Assembly: GCF_029210365.1 (NCBI RefSeq)
Contig: NZ_JARGES010000018.1
Span: 496,001 to 560,000 of the forward strand
Direction: 5' to 3'
Origin: Mesorhizobium sp. YIM 152430
Lineage (GTDB): Bacteria > Pseudomonadota > Alphaproteobacteria > Rhizobiales > Rhizobiaceae
Length of the DNA stretch: 64,000 nt
Shown piece by piece: positions 46,692 to 54,100 of this stretch. The notes below the pieces were generated by a model that was not told where the DNA came from, did not search any database, and was given only the letters and a program-made list of their open reading frames with translations. Within the stretch, counting starts at the first letter, position 1. Every line of letters begins with the position of its first letter. The translations under genes were made by a program, and so were the position numbers.

Positions 46692-47575
46692 CGTTGATTC
46701 CTCCTTGTCGGTTCGGTTGCGTCATCAATGAACCGTCTCCCGCGAACGGGAGGCGGGTGCGACGGCGGCGCTTCCATCACCGCCGGCGCGAACCCTGGAA
46801 GCCGGATCGGGAGAAGGTAGGGCCCGCGCTGGGCAAAAACGGCGCGAGTTCGTGCTCGCAGAACACGCCTACCGCGATCTCCTGCGGCGCAAGCTTGCCG
46901 GCGCGACGGCCGGTTGTTCTCCGCCATGCCCTCATTGGGCGCCTGGCCGATCAGGTACCCGCTCCAAGCCCAGTTCATCAGGATCGAGCGCTTCGCCTCC
47001 AGCATCAACGTCGGATCGCGGACAACGTCCATGGGTGACGTCCAGCTTTCCGGACCGGACGGGTCATTGCGGTTCGCTGCGCCGTCCAGGGCGCGCCAAT
47101 ATCTCTCCTGAAGGGCGGCAAGCCCGAGCCGGTCGAGCGTCGCGTCGGTGAAGGCATGCGTCGAGCTTCCGGCCTGGACCGGCTTATCATCGCCGCGCCG
47201 GCTGCGGACATTGCCGGTCTGCCCGGTCGGTCTCCGGACGACATAGGTCAGACCCTGCCGCTCAGCGTAGTGGATGGCTGATTCCAGTGTCGGAAAGTTC
47301 AACTCGACCTGGGTCAGTGTGTCGCCGCCGCCCGTATAGCCCATCAGCGGTTCGATAAAGGGCGCGGTGCGGTGATTGAACGTCAGCCGCCAAGCAGATC
47401 CAGTCCTCGCAGAAGTTGTCACTGAGCGGCCGGGCCGACAGATCCGCGCTACGACCCCTTGCGGGAACGCCGATTGTCCGAACGACAATGCCCGCGAGGA
47501 AGCAGGCCGGATGTCATTGCCCGGCCGCGCACGGGTCCTCCCTTCACAAAGCGTTTTGTTCCTGTGCGCCTCCAT
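46685..47575 (-). CDS. NDUFS4-like (ETC complex I subunit region) protein with extra C-terminal domain
   Basis: A 296-residue protein whose residues about 45-115 match the ETC complex I subunit (NDUFS4/AQDQ) family: WRLTFNHRTAPFIEPLMGYT and an AIHYAERQGLTYVV tail. Canonical bacterial versions are about 100 residues. Here an unusual N-terminal extension and a C-terminal half (including MLEAKRSILMNWAWSGYLIG) are added. The start is supported by GGAGGGA before the ATG. The last 60 residues are Arg/Pro-rich and may be out of frame. It is unlikely to be a normal Nuo subunit gene. Confidence 0.6.
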   Translation of the reverse strand: MEAHRNKTLCEGRTRARPGNDIRPASSRALSFGQSAFPQGVVARICRPGRSVTTSARTGSAWRLTFNHRTAPFIEPLMGYTGGGDTLTQVELNFPTLESAIHYAERQGLTYVVRRPTGQTGNVRSRRGDDKPVQAGSSTHAFTDATLDRLGLAALQERYWRALDGAANRNDPSGPESWTSPMDVVRDPTLMLEAKRSILMNWAWSGYLIGQAPNEGMAENNRPSRRQACAAGDRGRRVLRARTRAVFAQRGPYLLPIRLPGFAPAVMEAPPSHPPPVRGRRFIDDATEPTRRNQRC

Positions 47576-47652
47576 GATTCATCCCTCCCTGACAAAGCCG
47601 AAGGACAGGCCGGAGGCCGGTCCTGGACCGACCTCCGGCTGTGTTGGCCAAA

Positions 47653-48171
47653 TCAGCTCTTGCCGTTGATGGCGATGCGCTTGGCCTTTGCCTGCGCATG
47701 CTCGGTCTTGGGCAGGGCGACGGTCAGCACGCCATTCTTGAAATTGGCGCTGACCTTGTCGTCCTCGACCTCGACGCCGAGCGGGATGCGGCGCTCGAAG
47801 CGACCGTAGAAGCGCTCGGAGAACTGACGGTCCTTGTCCTCGGTCTCGGACCGCTTCTCGCCCTTCAGCGTCAGCACGCTGTCTTCGAGCAGCACGTCTA
47901 TGTCCTTCTCCTCGAGGCCGGGGAGCTCGGCCGTGACGCGGATCTCCTTCTCCCCGTCGGAGACTTCTACGTTCGGCCAGCCTCCGCCGCCGAAGGAGGA
48001 GAACCTGCCGAGGGCGGGCAGACGGCTGTCGAAACCGCGGAAGACGTCGTCGAACAGGCGGTTCACCTCGCGGTGTAGTGACAGGAACGGATCGCGATCA
48101 TCTTCGCGGAAGACGCTCGGAAGCTGGTTGCCGTTGTCGCGGCCCCAGGGGATCAGATCACGTACGCTCAT
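47653..48171 (-). CDS. Small heat-shock protein (Hsp20/alpha-crystallin)
   Basis: A 172-residue ATP-independent holdase. The alpha-crystallin domain runs from about residue 65 to 165: NVEVSDGEKEIRVTAELPGL, VLTLKGEKRSE, FERRIPLGVEVE and the closing FKNGVLTVALPK. An AAAGGAG ribosome binding site precedes the ATG. It is downstream of a second hsp20 gene on the same strand, with a 101-base gap that contains a 9-bp hairpin (48225-48248) without a T run. Confidence 0.92.
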   Translation of the reverse strand: MSVRDLIPWGRDNGNQLPSVFREDDRDPFLSLHREVNRLFDDVFRGFDSRLPALGRFSSFGGGGWPNVEVSDGEKEIRVTAELPGLEEKDIDVLLEDSVLTLKGEKRSETEDKDRQFSERFYGRFERRIPLGVEVEDDKVSANFKNGVLTVALPKTEHAQAKAKRIAINGKS

Positions 48172-48272
48172 CGTATTTCTCCTTTCATGTCTTCATGGAT
48201 GTGCCTTCAGCAAAGCTCCATCGCGAGCCGGACGCGAACGTCCGGCTCTTGAGAGCATCATCGTGGATAGCT

Positions 48273-48752
48273 TCAGGCGGCCAGCTTTCCGGCCTCGATC
48301 TGGCGCGGCGCGACCTTCGCCGTGGCCGCGACGCTGCCGATCTCGATCCGGCGCGGCTTCATCTCTTCGGGGATCTCGCGCTTGAGATCGATCGTCAGCA
48401 AGCCGTTTTCCAGGCCGGCGCCAGTGACCTTCACGTGGTCGGCCAACTGGAAACGGCGTTCGAACGCGCGACCGGCGATGCCACGATGCAGATACTCGGC
48501 CTTGTCTTCGTTCTTCTTCTCGCCGGTCACCAGAAGCACGTTCTGCTCTTGCGTCATGGACAGCTCCTCCTGGCTGAAGCCGGCGACCGCCATGGAAATG
48601 CGGTAGTCGTCCTCGCGGGTCCTGGCGATATCGTAAGGTGGCCAGTTGTCGATCGTCGTTGTCGCCCGGCTCGCGTTCTCGAGAAGATCGAAGACTCGAT
48701 CGAAGCCGACGCTCGACCGATAGAGCGGGGAAAAGTCGAATGCTGTTCTCAT
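48273..48752 (-). CDS. Small heat-shock protein (IbpA/HspA-like Hsp20)
   Basis: A 159-residue sHsp of the rhizobial class A type: MRTAFDFSPLYRSSVGFDRV at the start, NWPPYDIARTREDDYRISMA, GIAGRAFERRFQLADHV and ENGLLTIDLKREIPEE. The ATG at 48752 lies 8 bases after GGAGGA. The leader holds a ROSE-like thermometer and an RpoH-type promoter, so expression should be strongly heat-induced at both transcription and translation. Confidence 0.93.
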   Translation of the reverse strand: MRTAFDFSPLYRSSVGFDRVFDLLENASRATTTIDNWPPYDIARTREDDYRISMAVAGFSQEELSMTQEQNVLLVTGEKKNEDKAEYLHRGIAGRAFERRFQLADHVKVTGAGLENGLLTIDLKREIPEEMKPRRIEIGSVAATAKVAPRQIEAGKLAA

Positions 48753-48758
48753 AGCCAT

Positions 48759-48842
48759 ATCCTCCATTGAGCAACATGGGTACGAAGAGCGCCAAGAAGC
48801 TGGCGCTCCCTGACCAAATGCCGGTCCCGTTCAGCGACCGGC
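48759..48842 (-). ncRNA. ROSE-like RNA thermometer in the hsp20 leader
   Basis: The leader ends with TTGCT (48774-48770) paired against the ribosome binding site GGAGGAT, the hallmark of ROSE elements that hide the Shine-Dalgarno below heat-shock temperature. Upstream are two further hairpins: GAGCGCCA / TGGCGCTC, and GCCGGTC paired with ACCGGC. The 84-base length and the position before an hspA-type gene fit the family. Confidence 0.75.
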
Positions 48843-48849
48843 TCCAATG

Positions 48850-48878
48850 AACTAGGAATCCTGTTTTAAAGCGTCAAG
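48850..48878 (-). promoter_or_regulatory. RpoH-type heat-shock promoter of hsp20
   Basis: On the minus strand CTTGAC (48878-48873) and CCTAGTT (48856-48850) are separated by 16 bases, close to the alphaproteobacterial sigma32 consensus (CTTGAC, then CCTATAT). It lies 91 bases upstream of the start codon, just before the ROSE-like leader. Confidence 0.6.
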
Positions 48879-48910
48879 ACCCATCAATGACGAGTTCGAA
48901 ATTAGTCGTC

Positions 48911-48936
48911 GGAACGTCAACCGGAACTCCGGCGTT
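48911..48936 (+). promoter_or_regulatory. EcfG-type promoter upstream of a small conserved gene
   Basis: GGAAC (48911-48915), a 17-base spacer and CGTT (48933-48936) fit the general stress sigma factor consensus. The 72-residue gene starts 47 bases downstream. It is divergent from the RpoH-type hsp20 promoter. Confidence 0.7.
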
Positions 48937-48982
48937 TCCACAGTTCACCTCAGAATGAATCGCAAATACTGGAGGCTGGACG

Positions 48983-49201
48983 ATGGCGATTATACGTGAC
49001 GAAATCATATCCGTCCTTGGACCAGTCGACGATGAACTCGTCGCGGAGCTGATGGCGACCGGAGCGTCCGCGGAGGAACTCCGTGAGGCTTGGGGGTGGC
49101 TCCATAACGACGAAGCTCTGATGAGTGCCGGCCGTCCGCTGCCGGGGACACGGGTCGGCAGGTTGATCGAGATGCTGGAACCGGACGAGGATGAAGCGTA
49201 G
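48983..49201 (+). CDS. Small acidic hypothetical protein (72 aa)
   Basis: A 72-residue acidic, helical protein; GASAEELREAWGWLHNDEA is its most distinctive stretch. A clear GGAGG ribosome binding site precedes the ATG, and an EcfG-type promoter lies upstream. No family with known function is recognised. Its place beside heat-shock genes and its promoter suggest a general stress role. Confidence 0.65.
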   Translation: MAIIRDEIISVLGPVDDELVAELMATGASAEELREAWGWLHNDEALMSAGRPLPGTRVGRLIEMLEPDEDEA

Positions 49202-49327
49202 CGCTCGTTCGGCCTCGAGGGCGTCTTGAACGCGGAAACCGCAAGCTGACCATGTCGTTTTCGGCAAGACGCGCTCGCTTCTTTCCATTGCTTCTTCAAA
49301 AAGTCGATTACAAAGATGGAGGAAGTG

Positions 49328-49655
49328 ATGAACGACGTCACGTTTTCGGAACCGGTCATCGTGCATTTGCCCGGGAAAGGCGACCGCAAGGTCGACCAGC
49401 TTCGAAGTGATCGAATGCATTCAGAACGAATGGCCGCAATGGGCGAGAGGCAGGAGCTGGCGCAGCTCGTTGTCGGCCTGCCGCGATGCCCTCGATGGTG
49501 GGTGTGCCGCTAAGGCAGAACGGCGGAGCTTCGTCAAGGCCGCGGATCGGGCGGGGTTGCTACAGGGCCGGCGCAGATCAAGCCCGCCGGCTTGGCGCCG
49601 GCCGGCATCCGGTGAGGCAAGCGTGTCTGCCGCCGCACTCAGTGAATTGCGATGA
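49328..49655 (+). pseudogene. Frameshifted DUF982-family gene
   Basis: The first frame starts well (GGAGGAAGTG then ATG) with MNDVTFSEPVIVHLPGKGDR. Near 49400 the DUF982 sequence moves to another frame as FEVIECIQNEWPQWARGRSW, followed by the normal SLSACRDALDG and RSFVKAADRAGLL. A single-base insertion or loss explains this. DUF982 proteins are small rhizobial proteins of unknown function. The second frame closes at 49655. Confidence 0.7.
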
Positions 49656-49671
49656 TGCCGTCCAGGGCCTT

Positions 49672-49839
49672 CTAATCGGAGGGCCGCATCAGGTGATGGT
49701 GCGCGACGCGGACCGAGTGCGGGGCGCCCTCCAGCGTTTCGTTCCAGTAGCCCAGGAAGTCGCGCAGTTCGGGAAAATCTGGCGCGATATCATATTCTTG
49801 CCAGACGTAAAGCTGCAGCACGCTCGGGTGGTTGGGCAT
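49672..49839 (-). pseudogene. Usg-family protein, 5' end lost at IS30 junction
   Basis: A 55-residue remnant of the roughly 90-residue Usg family: MPNHPSVLQLYVWQEYDIAP, FPELRDFLGYWNETLEG and PHSVRVAHHHLMRP. About 30 N-terminal residues are missing. The sequence immediately upstream on the minus strand is IS30 transposase-derived, and the break is near 49844. A short in-frame TTG at 49866 would give a chimaeric start. Function of Usg proteins is unknown. Confidence 0.65.
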
Positions 49840-49843
49840 GTGG

Positions 49844-50400
49844 TCCCGGCACCGCCCTGTCGTCAATCTCAGCCGGCCGTTCGCTAATCATAAGCCCGTC
49901 TGAGCCGAGCGGAGGCCAGCCGACAGCTCCCGCTTCAGATTTCCACGTCCCTGGATATAGAGCGCCTGATAGATGCCTTCATGGCTGATGTGCATCGTGG
50001 GTTCCTGAAAAAAGTCCACCGTCAGCTCTGCTATATGCTCTTGGCTCCAGGCCGAAGACCAGCGTCGGCTTTGCCGGTGAACGGCCCGCCGCTTCTCCCA
50101 TACCACGACGGGTCCATCGAAGATGATTCTCTCGGGCGTCGATCCGACCGGCGAGCCAATCCTGCACGTAGTCGCGCAGGGCAGGATTGTCGGTCAGCTT
50201 GCTGGTCTTTGAGCATCTCGCTAAGCAATCCGCATGCCACTGTGCAGTGAGGGCGTGGTAGTCGAAGTCTCTTCCGCGGGTCGCCGAGTTGCGCCTGATC
50301 TCACGGGAGATCGTGCTGGCAACTTGCGAGCGATGGCACGCACGCCGTTGCCGCGACACGCATTCAAATAGGATAGATAGCTTTTGACGGCTCGCCCTAG
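49844..50400 (-). mobile_element. IS30-family transposase remnant
   Basis: Three minus-strand fragments in different frames together match an IS30 transposase: STISREIRRNSATRGRDFDY and TAQWHADCLARCSKTSKLTD (about 50315-50130), EHIAELTVDF and HISHEGIYQALYIQGRG (about 50050-49920), and MISERPAEIDDRAVPG (49891-49844). Frameshifts and an internal deletion separate them, and the DDE catalytic C-terminus is missing. No terminal inverted repeats were identified. Confidence 0.65.
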
Positions 50401-50549
50401 CTCTAACGCCTGAAGGAAGGGTGCGATCGGAGGGTGTCCTGTTCCGGCACGGGCTGAATGCCCGCGGTCGAAGATGTGTGCGCCGACACGCACTGGGCGC
50501 TGTGCCGGGTATCCTGGCACAGCGCCTTCAGAACGGAAGGTTCGGTCGT

Positions 50550-51110
50550 TTACATGCGCGGCAAGAGCACGCGGTTGACGACGTGGATAACGCCGTTCGA
50601 CTGGTTGACGTCGGCGATTGTCACGCGGCCGGCGCCACCCGCCTGGTCGAAGATGTAGACATTGTTGCCGCGCAGTACCGCGGTCAGCGGCGCGCCGCTC
50701 ACCGTTTCCATGTTGTAGCGACCACCATTGGCGCGGGCACGGCGCATAAGGTCCGATGCGGAGAGCTTGCCCGCCACGACATGCGACGTCAGCACCTTGA
50801 CGAGGGCGTCCTTGTTTTCCGGTTGCAGGAGCGTGTCGACGGTTCCGTCGGGCAGCCGCTCGAAGGCCGAATTGACCGGCGCGAAGACGGTGAATGGGCC
50901 CGGTGACTGGAGCGTTTCGACCAGGCCTGCCGCCTGAACGGCGGCAACGAGCGTCGTGTGATCGGCCGAGTTGACGGCGTTCTCGACGATGTTCTTGTCG
51001 GCAAACATCGCCGCGCCGCCGACCATCGGGTTCTGCGCGAAGACCGCACCGGCAAAGGCAACGGAGAACGCGGTTGCGAGCGCGAGCCTGCGGATCGTCT
51101 TGGTCAGCAT
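50550..51110 (-). CDS. Secreted fasciclin-domain protein
   Basis: A 186-residue exported protein: signal peptide (residues 1-25) and one FAS1 domain with the H1 motif (TLVAAVQAAGLVETLQSPGP), FTVFAPVNSAFERLP and the closing DVNQSNGVIHVVNRVLLP. FAS1 proteins mediate adhesion or surface association. A GGGAGGAAACC ribosome binding site precedes the ATG. It is divergent from the cytochrome b / molybdopterin pair, an association seen in other rhizobia. Confidence 0.9.
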   Translation of the reverse strand: MLTKTIRRLALATAFSVAFAGAVFAQNPMVGGAAMFADKNIVENAVNSADHTTLVAAVQAAGLVETLQSPGPFTVFAPVNSAFERLPDGTVDTLLQPENKDALVKVLTSHVVAGKLSASDLMRRARANGGRYNMETVSGAPLTAVLRGNNVYIFDQAGGAGRVTIADVNQSNGVIHVVNRVLLPRM

Positions 51111-51288
51111 GGTGGTTTCCTCCCTGGGACTGCTGATTCATTCAACATCCGAGCTACGGACCGTTTGCGAGGCAAGTTTCCAGGGCATTGTCAAAGTTCC
51201 GTGAACGGCCGCAGCGGTCGATGAGTGGGCGAAACTGTTGCCGAGGCGCCGCCGTAGCTGCAGCATGCCTTCGAAACCGGTGACGAAC

Positions 51289-52164
51289 ATGCCCAAAGCA
51301 AAACCGGAGATATCACCTGACGCGCAGGAGGCGCCGGCCCCTTCTTCACGTCTTGTCTACCGGCAGGCGCTCTCGACACGGGTGACGCACTGGCTGTGGG
51401 CCGTTTCGCTGTTCTTTCTGCTGATGTCCGGGCTTCAGATATTCAACGCCCATCCTGCGCTCTATCTCGGCCACCAGTCGGGCTTCGAGTTCGACAATAC
51501 GGTCTTAAGGATCGGCGTTGAAGAGGCGGCGACCGGCCCCGTCGGCTACACGGAACTGCTCGGCTTCCGGGTCGAGACGACGGGCTTTCTGGGACTTTCG
51601 GGCGGGTCCGGTGCGCAGCAGGCGCGCGCTTTCTCCTCCTGGGCGACCATCCCTTCGGGGCAGGATCTTGCGAGCGGCCGCGTCGTTCATTTCTTCTTCG
51701 CCTGGCTGCTATGCTTCACGCTTCTCATATGGCTTTTGACAAGTGTCGCCAGCGGGCATCTCAAGCGTGATATTCTTCCCCGGCGCACCGATCTCGCTGC
51801 CCTCGGCGCGGATATGGCAGACCATCTGCGTCTGCGGTTTCACCGTGGGCGGAGCTACGGGCCCTTGCAGAAACTGTCTTACGCTCTCGTTCTACTCGTC
51901 CTCCTCCCGCTGATGATCCTGACGGGGCTGGCGATGTCGCCCGGAATGAACGCGGCGGTACCGTTTCTCGCCGATATGTTCGGCGGACGGCAGACGGCGC
52001 GCACGCTGCATTTTCTCGGCATGGCGCTCATTCTTCTCTTCTTCATCGTTCATATCCTCATGGTCGCCCTGGCCGGGCCCTTCAATGAAATGCGCTCGAT
52101 GATCACCGGCTGGTACCGTGCCGAGGATGTCCGCGCGTCGAAACGGAAAGGCGAATCGCAATGA
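51289..52164 (+). CDS. Cytochrome b/b6-type membrane subunit
   Basis: A 291-residue membrane protein of the cytochrome b561/thiosulfate-reductase cytochrome b group with four helices. Candidate haem-ligand His residues are in RVTHWLWAVSLFFLL, GRVVHFFFAWLL, and the last helix pair around LHFLGMALILLFFIVH. It would pass electrons between quinone and the partner oxidoreductase encoded next. The start is uncertain (ATG 51265 and TTG 51238 are alternatives). It overlaps the next gene by 4 bases. Confidence 0.82.
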   Translation: MPKAKPEISPDAQEAPAPSSRLVYRQALSTRVTHWLWAVSLFFLLMSGLQIFNAHPALYLGHQSGFEFDNTVLRIGVEEAATGPVGYTELLGFRVETTGFLGLSGGSGAQQARAFSSWATIPSGQDLASGRVVHFFFAWLLCFTLLIWLLTSVASGHLKRDILPRRTDLAALGADMADHLRLRFHRGRSYGPLQKLSYALVLLVLLPLMILTGLAMSPGMNAAVPFLADMFGGRQTARTLHFLGMALILLFFIVHILMVALAGPFNEMRSMITGWYRAEDVRASKRKGESQ

Positions 52165-52949
52165 AGAACGTCTCCATGAGTCGTCGCCGCTTTCTGACCG
52201 CTTCGGGAGTGGCAGGCGCCGGCCTTCTCGTCTCAGGCTGCGACGCGCTCGATGCGATAACGCAGCGCGGCGGCCACATGCGCGGCATCCTCGAAAGCGC
52301 CGAGTGGCTGACCTATCGCGCCCAGCGGTTGCTCGTCGGCGAGAGCCTCGCCCAGGAGTTTACCGAAGCCGACATTCGCCAGCCGATGCGACCGAACGGC
52401 GTCACGCATCCCCAAGATGCGGACTATCTCGATCTCCAGGCTGCGGGCTTCGAAAGCTATCGACTGGCGGTAGAGGGCCTGGTCGAGCGGCCGCTGTCGC
52501 TATCCCTCGGCGACGTGCGCGCGATGCCGGCCCGCACCCAGATCACCCGACACGACTGTGTCGAGGGATGGAGTTGCATCGCCAAATGGACGGGTGTTCC
52601 GCTCGCCGCCGTCCTCGACCGGGCGGGAGTGCGGCGCGAAGCTCGCTTCGTTGTGTTTCACTGCTTCGACACGATCGAGCGCAGCCTCGCCGGCGAGGTC
52701 AAGTATTATGAATCGATCGACATGATCGACGCCCGCCATCCTCAGACCATTCTCGCCTACGGCATGAACGATACCCTGTTGCCGATCGAGAATGGTGCGC
52801 CGCTGAGGGTCAGGGTCGAGCGTCAGCTCGGCTACAAGATGGCCAAATATATTCGTCGAATCGAACTCGTCGAAAATTACGTAGACATAGGCGAAGGCCG
52901 GGGCAGCTACTGGGCAGATCGCGGCTACGAATGGTATGCGGGAATCTGA
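52161..52949 (+). CDS. Molybdopterin-dependent oxidoreductase (sulfite oxidase/MsrP-like)
   Basis: A 262-residue exported enzyme with a Tat signal (SRRRFLTASG) and a lipobox-like LLVSGC at the cleavage region, so it may be a lipoprotein. The molybdenum-ligating Cys is in RHDCVEGWSC, as in SUOX-fold enzymes, and the pterin region includes ENGAPLRVRVERQLGYK. Its ATG overlaps the stop of the cytochrome b gene, so the pair likely forms one periplasm-facing redox complex. The substrate is unknown. Confidence 0.85.
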   Translation: MKNVSMSRRRFLTASGVAGAGLLVSGCDALDAITQRGGHMRGILESAEWLTYRAQRLLVGESLAQEFTEADIRQPMRPNGVTHPQDADYLDLQAAGFESYRLAVEGLVERPLSLSLGDVRAMPARTQITRHDCVEGWSCIAKWTGVPLAAVLDRAGVRREARFVVFHCFDTIERSLAGEVKYYESIDMIDARHPQTILAYGMNDTLLPIENGAPLRVRVERQLGYKMAKYIRRIELVENYVDIGEGRGSYWADRGYEWYAGI

Positions 52950-53087
52950 TGTTTGATCAGTTCGCAAGATCGGCCGGCACGCCGACGATGACGCATCATC
53001 GAGCATAGATATACGGTAATGGTTTCTACCGGCGTAATCCTGGACGCCGAGTTCGTTCCCCATCCACGCCCTCCCGGGCCTGCCAGT

Positions 53088-54077
53088 TCAGCCCAGGTAT
53101 CGCTTCAGAATCGAGGCGCCCATCGTGTATTTCGGGTCGACCATGTTGCCCAGGCGCATACGGCCCACCTGGCCCAGGACCATATACGCGTCGAGCTCGT
53201 CGAAGCGGTAGTCGGCGGCCATCCAGCGAATGAGCTCCCTCAGCGCGATGCGCGCGGCGTCGTCCAGCGGGCGCGCGCTGCCCACCGCCATTATGAACTC
53301 CTCGGTCTCGATCCGCGGGCCGGCGAAGCTCCATCCCTTGATGAGATCGACCTGCAGCGTCACGTTGGCGGGCTGCTCGATGGCGACGCCGGTGATCTCG
53401 CCGTCGCCCTGGGTGGCGTGGCAGTCGCCTACGAAGAGCATGCCGCCCGGCGTGTGGACCGGAATGTAGATGATCGCTCCCGGGCGCACGTCGGGGAGAT
53501 CCATGTTGCCGCCGTGGTAGTCCGGCTGGAGGGAGGAGATGGCCTCGAGCTGCGGCGCGACCCCTATCGTTCCGATGAAGGGTTCGTAGGGAAACACCAG
53601 CCGGTCCTTCCAGTGCGTCCCCTCGGCGTCGACGCGCACGCGCCTGACGATCTCGGGAAGCGGCTGGTTGAGCATGGCGGTGACGCTTGTGCCGACGAGT
53701 GCGCCGAATTCGGGCAGCAGGCAGGTCGTGCCGAAGCCGCCGCGATTTTCGACCGCGTGGATCGCGATCGCCAGGCAGTCGCCCTTCTCGGCGCCGCGCA
53801 CCGCGATCGGTCCGCACTGTGGATTGAGGAACGGGAAGGTGAGCTTCTCGGTGGGGCGATCGTCTTCGCTCGTAATGACGCCGCCGAACGCGTCCTCGGT
53901 CTCGACGACCACGACGTCGCCCGGATCGATCTCGAGCCGCGCATTGCTGTAAGGCCCGTAGACATATTCGTAGTCGCCCTGGTCGGCGATGGTCAGCCGA
54001 TGCTGCCTGCCGGCGCGGCCGGACGCCACGGCGCGGCGCGCCATGATCGAGCTCTTCAGGAATTCGTCGGTGATCAT
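53088..54077 (-). CDS. Acetamidase/formamidase family amidohydrolase
   Basis: A 329-residue FmdA/AmdA-type enzyme that hydrolyses formamide or acetamide to ammonia and the acid. Family stretches are FPFLNPQCGPIAVRGAEKGD, YIPVHTPGGMLFVGDCHATQ and GDGEITGVAIE. AAGGACC precedes the ATG at 54077. It lies 23 bases after the amidase stop codon, so the two form an operon, and it is the downstream enzyme of the amide locus. Confidence 0.88.
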   Translation of the reverse strand: MITDEFLKSSIMARRAVASGRAGRQHRLTIADQGDYEYVYGPYSNARLEIDPGDVVVVETEDAFGGVITSEDDRPTEKLTFPFLNPQCGPIAVRGAEKGDCLAIAIHAVENRGGFGTTCLLPEFGALVGTSVTAMLNQPLPEIVRRVRVDAEGTHWKDRLVFPYEPFIGTIGVAPQLEAISSLQPDYHGGNMDLPDVRPGAIIYIPVHTPGGMLFVGDCHATQGDGEITGVAIEQPANVTLQVDLIKGWSFAGPRIETEEFIMAVGSARPLDDAARIALRELIRWMAADYRFDELDAYMVLGQVGRMRLGNMVDPKYTMGASILKRYLG

Positions 54078-54100
54078 GGAAAGGTCCTTCGATCCGGAGT

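Noticed and set aside
47609-47639. GC hairpin downstream of the first hsp20 gene
   Set aside because: The arms are imperfect and no T run follows, so a terminator was not listed.
48225-48248. 9-bp hairpin between the two hsp20 genes
   Set aside because: There is no T run on either strand and no TTGCT-type pairing with the downstream ribosome binding site, so neither terminator nor ROSE element can be claimed.
51190-51230. GGAAC upstream of the fasciclin gene as an EcfG promoter
   Set aside because: No CGTT occurs 16-17 bases downstream of the GGAAC.
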